This document shows positions 7,835 to 11,791 of a DNA stretch of 11,791 bases, piece by piece. The stretch is from CAYNFH01 sp964396385 (GTDB lineage Bacteria; Armatimonadota; Chthonomonadetes; Chthonomonadales; CAJBBX01): contig CAYNFH010000201.1 in the NCBI GenBank assembly GCA_964396385.1, positions 1-11,791 on the forward strand. The letters run 5' to 3'. A program made the translations under genes and the position numbers. The number at the start of each line of letters is the position of its first letter. Within the stretch, counting starts at the first letter, position 1. The notes beneath the pieces are model-generated. The model was not told the origin of the DNA. It did no database searches and worked only from the letters and a program-made list of their open reading frames with translations.

Positions 7835-8347
7835 ATGATAGCGCCGCTCTTGATGGCAGTGGTAATGGGATGGGCCGGGGCTCCGCGAGGGGAATGGATC
7901 CAGGTGGAGTCGCCCAGGGGAGGCTACACGGTATCGGTCCCGGGATATCCTTATGTACAGCGGACCCGCACAGAGGACCCGGACCTCGGGCCGTGCTTCG
8001 CCGGCTCTCTGGTCGTGAAGCGCACAAGCACCGAGTACTCCGTCGGGTACCTGGACGAGCCGGTCCGGCCAGCAGGGGAGACCGTGCAGAAGTTCCTGCA
8101 TCGGGCCCGCAACGAATATAGCGGCACACGCTACTGCCGGCTGGTGTCGGAGCGGGGCACGACGGTAGACGGCTACCCAGCGCTGGACTTCGCGCTGGCC
8201 GTCTCCGGCGGCCATGCGGTGCGAGTTCGCCTCGTGGCGGTGGGCAACCGGCGGTATCAGCTAGTGGCTTTCGTACCGGCCCGCCTGGTCTCTTCGCCGA
8301 CGGTGGAGAGGTTCTTCGCTTCCTTCAGACTCCGCAAGAGAAGGTAG
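7835..8347 (+). CDS. Secreted/exported protein of unknown function, paralogue 2
   Basis: This 170-aa protein begins with a hydrophobic segment ending MAVVMGWAGA, a plausible signal peptide. The mature part starts with VESPRGGYTVSVPGYPYVQR and continues with VGYLDEPVR, VDGYPALDFALAV, VRVRLVAVGNRRYQLVAF and VERFFASFRL. These align in order with the preceding gene, marking a diverged tandem duplication. GAGGA lies seven bases before the ATG. Function is unknown; substrate or lipid binding would fit a PsbP-like fold but is not shown. Transcription probably continues from the upstream gene through the repeat hairpin, and ends at the hairpin at 8414-8443. Confidence 0.8.
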   Translation: MIAPLLMAVVMGWAGAPRGEWIQVESPRGGYTVSVPGYPYVQRTRTEDPDLGPCFAGSLVVKRTSTEYSVGYLDEPVRPAGETVQKFLHRARNEYSGTRYCRLVSERGTTVDGYPALDFALAVSGGHAVRVRLVAVGNRRYQLVAFVPARLVSSPTVERFFASFRLRKRR

Positions 8348-8413
8348 CCCCCAAGCGCCCACCGTTGGGGAACAGACCGAAGACGGAAGTAGGTCCGGCA
8401 ATAGTGGGGTGAG

Positions 8414-8443
8414 AGGGCGTTGGGAGAGTGCTCCCGGCGCCCT
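8414..8443 (+). terminator. Probable terminator of the paralogue pair
   Basis: AGGGCGTTGGGAG (8414-8426) pairs with 8431-8443 over 13 positions, with two G-U pairs, around the loop AGTG. It is followed by ttccgcgcttta, only modestly T-rich. A weaker CCCCAA/TTGGGG hairpin precedes it at about 8350-8372. It separates the secreted-protein pair from the mutS2 promoter. Confidence 0.55.
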
Positions 8444-8464
8444 TTCCGCGCTTTAGGGGCCGCT

Positions 8465-8493
8465 TTGACGCTTGCTAAGGGCCGTGCTACAAT
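8465..8493 (+). promoter_or_regulatory. Sigma-70-type promoter of mutS2
   Basis: TTGACG (8465-8470), a 17-bp spacer and TACAAT (8488-8493) make a near-consensus promoter just after the terminator. Transcription starting near 8500 would give a ~160-nt leader before the mutS2 ATG, carrying two repeat blocks and an 8-bp hairpin. Confidence 0.8.
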
Positions 8494-8507
8494 GACCGGA
8501 ACCAGCC

Positions 8508-8558
8508 GATGACAGGGTGACAACGTGAACCCGGAATCCGGCGTTCAGGCGTTCACGT
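8508..8558. repeat. Composite octamer repeat in the mutS2 leader
   Basis: Octamers gatgacag, ggtgacaa and cgtgaacc (8508-8531) run into a CCGGAATCCGG core and then two GGCGTTCA units (8540-8555). ACGTGAAC (8523-8530) and GTTCACGT (8551-8558) form a perfect 8-bp inverted pair across the core. The left arm is close to the repeat inside mnmG. Confidence 0.8.
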
Positions 8559-8621
8559 GAGGGAGCCACTAGGAACGAGTGCAAATAGTACCGTCAATAC
8601 ACGCGTAGCCCCGAGGCCAAT

Positions 8622-8648
8622 CGCCTGAACACCTGGACACCTGAACAC
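8622..8648. repeat. Octamer array just before mutS2
   Basis: Three CACCTGAA-type octamers (cgcctgaa, cacctgga, cacctgaa) plus a partial unit end about 12 bases before the mutS2 start codon. Confidence 0.75.
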
Positions 8649-8660
8649 CCATTCCCAAGG

Positions 8661-11021
8661 ATGGACGCCCACTCGCTCAAGGTGCTGGAGTACCGGAAGG
8701 TACTGGAGAAGCTCGCGGCCCATGCCTCCAACCGCATGGGACAGGAGGCCGCACTCGCCCTGGAACCGGCGGCATACCCGGAAGTGGTGGCCCGCAGGCT
8801 CCAGGAGACGCGGGAAGCGCGCGTCCTCCTGGGCGAATCCGGCATGCCGCTGGGCGGCATCCACGACGTGCGCGCCGAGGTGGAGCGCGCTAACATCGAG
8901 CACACGCTCAGCCCGCAGGAGCTGCTGGACGTGGCCCAGACCTGCGGTGCGGGACGACGGCTGCGCACGTACCTCCAGAAGCGCGCCGAGCAGGTTCCGC
9001 TCCTAGCCGAGATCGGCGGCAACATCCCCCTCCTCCAGAACGTGGAGACCCGCATCGACGAGAGCATCGCCGACAACGGCGAAGTGCGCGACAGCGCCAC
9101 GGCGGAGCTGGCCCATATCCGCAGCCAGCTCAAGGTGACCCAGGCGCGGCTGCGCGACCGCCTGAACAGCATCCTGGCCAGCGACAAGTACCGCCCTTAC
9201 GTCCAGGAGCCGATCATCACCGTACGCGAGGGGCGCTACTGCATCCCGGTCAAGGCGGAGAACCGGGCACAGTTCGGCGGCATCGTCCACGACGCCAGCG
9301 CAAGCGGCGCCACCGTCTTCGTGGAGCCCGGCGCGTGTGTGGAGTTGGGCAATGAGCTCAAGGAGCTCAGCATCAAGGAGGCGCAGGAGGTCAGCCGCAT
9401 TCTGTCCCGGCTCACGGAGCTGGTCGGCAAGGCGGCGGGCGATCTCCGCCAGATGCTGCGGTTCCTGACCGAGCTGGACCTCGCCAACGCCAAGGCGCTG
9501 TTGGCGGAGGAGATGCAGGCGAACGATCCTCGCCTGAGCCGGGACGTGGAGGTCAAGCTCTACGCCGCCCGCCACCCCCTTCTCACCGGCCAAGTGGTGC
9601 CGATCGACGTGGAGGTGGGGAACCGGTTCACAACGCTCCTCATCACCGGCCCGAACACGGGCGGCAAGACGGTGACGCTTAAGACGGTGGGGCTGCTCAC
9701 GCTCATGGCGGAGGCGGGCCTCCAGATACCGGCGTCTCCGGACAGCGAGGTGGCGCTCTTCGAGCAGGTATTCGCGGACATCGGAGACGAGCAGGACATC
9801 CAGCAGTCGCTCTCCACCTTCTCCGCGCACCTGAAGAACATCACCCGCATCATCTCATCGCTGGGTCCGAGCGCGCTGGTGCTGCTGGACGAAGTCGGCG
9901 CGGGCACCGATCCGGCGGAAGGCGCCGCGCTGGCGAAGGCCCTGCTCAACACGATGCAGCGGAAGGGCGCCCGCGTGGTAGCGACTACGCACTATGGAGA
10001 GCTGAAGGAGTACGCATATTCGCACGCGGGCGTGGAGAACGCTTCGGTGGAGTTCGATCGGGAGACGCTCCGGCCCACCTACCGGGTCATGCTGGGGGTT
10101 CCGGGCAGCTCCAACGCCTTCTACATCGCGGGCCGCCTGGGGCTGCCGGAGGAGATCATCCGGGAGGCCAGCGATTACCTCTCCAACCGTGAGAAGAGCA
10201 CTGCCGAGCTGCTCCAGCAGATAGAGGAGAGCCGGCGCAAGGCGTTCGAAATGGAGCGCGACGCCGCGCAGGCCAAGCGGGACGCCGAGGCCGAGCGGGA
10301 CGAATACGAGCGGCGCGCAAGGGAGGTGAAGGACGTACAGCGGACCGTCCGCCGAGAGGCCGAGGAGGAGGCCCGGGCGGTCATCCGCCGGGTGTCCGAG
10401 CGGGCCGAGAACATCCTGGACGAGCTCCGCAAGATGAACCGAGGCGCGCGGAAGGGCTCCACGGCCCGGCGGCAGTTGGTCGACCTTCGCCGGCAGGCAG
10501 CGGCCGAGCTGGAGACGCCGGAGCCGGAAGTGGAAGAGCCCGCGCCGGCGGAAGGCTATTCCTTCAAGAAGGGCGATCGCGTGCGGGTTTCGACGCTCAG
10601 CCTGGATGGCGAGCTGCTGGAGGACCCGCGGGACGGTACGGTGGCCGTGCAGATGGGCGCGATGCGGGCGACGCTGCCCCTGGACGTGCTGCGGCCGTCG
10701 CCCGTCAAGCCGGAAGCGCCCGCCAGGTCCCGGCGCACGGGGGCGACCGACATCTCCATGCGGAAGGCGCTCTACATCTCGCCGGAGCTGATGCTCCGTG
10801 CCATGCGGGTGGACGAGGCCGCGCCTCTGCTGGACAAGTACGTTGACGACGCCTACGCTGCCGGAATCCACCAGGCGCGGATCGTCCACGGCAAGGGTAC
10901 CGGGGCGCTGCGCAAGTTCGTGTGGGACACCCTCCAGCGGAATCCGGTGGTGCGATCGGTGCGGCTTGGGGACGAGAGCGAGGGAGGCGAGGGCGTGACC
11001 GTCGTCCAGTTCAAGGAGTAG
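8661..11021 (+). CDS. mutS2: MutS2 ATPase with KOW and Smr domains
   Basis: MutS2 is a cytoplasmic ABC-type ATPase described in bacteria as an anti-recombination endonuclease and, in Bacillus, as a factor that rescues collided ribosomes. The 786-aa protein is of normal length. It has an N-terminal lever/clamp region (1-300), Walker A GPNTGGKTVTLKT (330-342), the signature-loop region QQSLSTFSAHLKNI (381-394), Walker B ALVLLDEVGAGTDPAEG (405-421) and ATTHYGELKEYAY (441-453). A charged coiled coil (about 515-610), a KOW-like domain (about 632-680) and a C-terminal Smr domain (about 707-786) with HGKGTGALR (743-751) follow. The Smr LDLRG motif reads LMLRAM (710-715), losing the aspartate and glycine. 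The ATG at 8661 matches the family N-terminus; AAGG directly abuts it, so initiation is not of the usual spaced type. cdd follows after 28 bases. Confidence 0.96.
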   Translation: MDAHSLKVLEYRKVLEKLAAHASNRMGQEAALALEPAAYPEVVARRLQETREARVLLGESGMPLGGIHDVRAEVERANIEHTLSPQELLDVAQTCGAGRRLRTYLQKRAEQVPLLAEIGGNIPLLQNVETRIDESIADNGEVRDSATAELAHIRSQLKVTQARLRDRLNSILASDKYRPYVQEPIITVREGRYCIPVKAENRAQFGGIVHDASASGATVFVEPGACVELGNELKELSIKEAQEVSRILSRLTELVGKAAGDLRQMLRFLTELDLANAKALLAEEMQANDPRLSRDVEVKLYAARHPLLTGQVVPIDVEVGNRFTTLLITGPNTGGKTVTLKTVGLLTLMAEAGLQIPASPDSEVALFEQVFADIGDEQDIQQSLSTFSAHLKNITRIISSLGPSALVLLDEVGAGTDPAEGAALAKALLNTMQRKGARVVATTHYGELKEYAYSHAGVENASVEFDRETLRPTYRVMLGVPGSSNAFYIAGRLGLPEEIIREASDYLSNREKSTAELLQQIEESRRKAFEMERDAAQAKRDAEAERDEYERRAREVKDVQRTVRREAEEEARAVIRRVSERAENILDELRKMNRGARKGSTARRQLVDLRRQAAAELETPEPEVEEPAPAEGYSFKKGDRVRVSTLSLDGELLEDPRDGTVAVQMGAMRATLPLDVLRPSPVKPEAPARSRRTGATDISMRKALYISPELMLRAMRVDEAAPLLDKYVDDAYAAGIHQARIVHGKGTGALRKFVWDTLQRNPVVRSVRLGDESEGGEGVTVVQFKE

Positions 11022-11049
11022 CGGGCAGGGTGATGGGTGAGGGGCCGGA

Positions 11050-11442
11050 GTGGATGAGGAGCAGGTAGGGGCGCTCATCGCCTGCGCCCGAAAGGTACGT
11101 GACTGCGCCTACGCGCCATACAGCGGCTTCCGCGTGGGAGCGGCCGTGGTGGCGGAGGACGAGCGGGTCTTCTTCGGCTGCAACGTGGAGAACGGGTCCT
11201 TCGGCCTCTCGCTCTGCGCGGAGCGGTCGGCTCTCGCCGCGGCCGTCGCGGCAGGCGCCCGGCGCGTGCGCGCGGTGGTGGTGGTGACGGAGGCGGACCC
11301 TCCGGCAACCCCCTGTGGAGCCTGCCGGCAGTGGATGGCGGAGCTCGGCGGCCCGGACCTAGAGGTGATCGCCGCCGGCACGGACGGCGCTATGCACCGC
11401 TTCACGCTGGGCCAGCTCCTCCCGGATGCGTTCACACTATAG
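11050..11442 (+). CDS. cdd: Cytidine deaminase (homotetrameric type)
   Basis: Cdd hydrolyses cytidine and deoxycytidine to uridine and deoxyuridine in pyrimidine salvage. The 130-aa product is the typical length of the small zinc enzyme. It shows YAPYSGFRVGAAV (21-33), the substrate-binding NVEN (45-48), the catalytic CAERSA (Cys56, Glu58) and the zinc-binding PCGACRQ (Cys89, Cys92), ending LLPDAFTL. The GTG start is preceded by GAGGGG about five bases away and fits the family N-terminus. It lies 28 bases after mutS2 and one base before the next gene, so all three are probably one transcript. Confidence 0.95.
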   Translation: MDEEQVGALIACARKVRDCAYAPYSGFRVGAAVVAEDERVFFGCNVENGSFGLSLCAERSALAAAVAAGARRVRAVVVVTEADPPATPCGACRQWMAELGGPDLEVIAAGTDGAMHRFTLGQLLPDAFTL

Positions 11443-11443
11443 T

Positions 11444-11791
11444 ATGAGCACCGCGGTACAGTTTGGCGCCGGGAACATCGGGCGCGGATTCATGGCGCAG
11501 CTCCTCCATGAGAGCGGCCTGGAGGTAGTCTTCGTGGAGGTTGCGCCGGCCCTGCTTGAGGCCGTTCAGGAGCTAGGAGCGTACACCCTCCACATCGTAG
11601 GGCCCGGCGCGGAGGAGGTGGAGATCGACCGCATCCGGGCCGTAGACGGGCGCGACACGGCATCGGTGGCCCACGCGCTTGCCGAGTGCGGCGCCGCCTG
11701 CACCGCCGTCGGCGCGGGCGCGCTTCCATACGTCGCGCCGGCCATCGCGGAGGGACTGCTCCTACGGTACAGGCAGGGCGGGGGACCACTC
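11444..11791 (+). CDS. Mannitol-1-phosphate 5-dehydrogenase-like protein (partial, 5' end)
   Basis: The frame is open from ATG 11444 to the window edge (116 codons) and is cut by the end of the sequence. The N-terminus AVQFGAGNIGRGFMAQLLHE matches the NAD-binding start of MtlD and related long-chain mannitol/altronate dehydrogenases. Later segments TAVGAGALPYVAPAIAEGLL parallel the E. coli MtlD stretch around VTTAVGP and IAPAIAKGL. MtlD converts mannitol-1-phosphate to fructose-6-phosphate; the precise polyol substrate cannot be judged from this part. It begins one base after the cdd stop, indicating translational coupling. No PTS gene is in view. Confidence 0.85.
   Translation, partial: MSTAVQFGAGNIGRGFMAQLLHESGLEVVFVEVAPALLEAVQELGAYTLHIVGPGAEEVEIDRIRAVDGRDTASVAHALAECGAACTAVGAGALPYVAPAIAEGLLLRYRQGGGPL

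Noticed and set aside
9855..11078. Open frame of 407 aa on the minus strand
   Set aside because: It is the antisense shadow of mutS2; the plus frame carries Walker A/B and Smr motifs.

Overview
This is a high-GC bacterial window with no phage or plasmid hallmarks. I cannot name the species. The evidence is a MurQ etherase (so a peptidoglycan-containing bacterium), a REP-associated transposase with its REP elements, a probable leaderless mnmG transcript, two paralogous secreted proteins of a type I recall from Planctomycetota/Armatimonadota-like genomes, and many 7-8 nt tandem repeats. A deep-branching, high-GC phylum such as Armatimonadota, Chloroflexota or Planctomycetota fits; this placement is inference.

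Left part (1-2680). A REP-associated tyrosine transposase (RAYT) lies on the minus strand. One REP copy sits downstream of it, one directly upstream, and one inside its reading frame. Next comes a minus-strand beta-hydroxyacid dehydrogenase (3-hydroxyisobutyrate/tartronate-semialdehyde reductase family). After that are about 900 bases with no confident gene: heptamer repeats, a possible 79-aa ORF, a strongly folded candidate RNA ending in a rho-independent terminator on the plus strand, and a perfect 14-bp hairpin that closes the next minus-strand operon.

Middle part (2681-6713, minus strand). The cluster is tRNA-Pro(CGG), then mnmG, murQ and a membrane protein. The last three are tightly packed (6-nt gap, then a 4-base ATGA overlap). 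The tRNA has a near-consensus sigma-70 promoter and its own hairpin. mnmG has an extended -10 box placed so that transcription should begin at or beside the ATG.

Right part (6714-11791, plus strand). A 540-base gene-free region holds three near or perfect palindromes; two share a 13-base half-site. Two tandem paralogous secreted proteins follow. After a terminator and a new strong promoter comes mutS2, then cdd and the start of a mannitol-1-phosphate-5-dehydrogenase-like gene, closely spaced in one direction.

The most unusual feature is a family of composite repeats: blocks of 3-5 tandem 7- or 8-base units, often two different blocks on either side of a CCGGATTCCGG-like core. They occur between genes and also inside reading frames. 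They supply a 75-base in-frame insertion in MnmG, extra C-terminal tails on MnmG, MurQ and the first secreted paralogue, and probably the end of the 79-aa ORF. With the REP inside the transposase gene, this locus shows intergenic repeats repeatedly becoming protein sequence.
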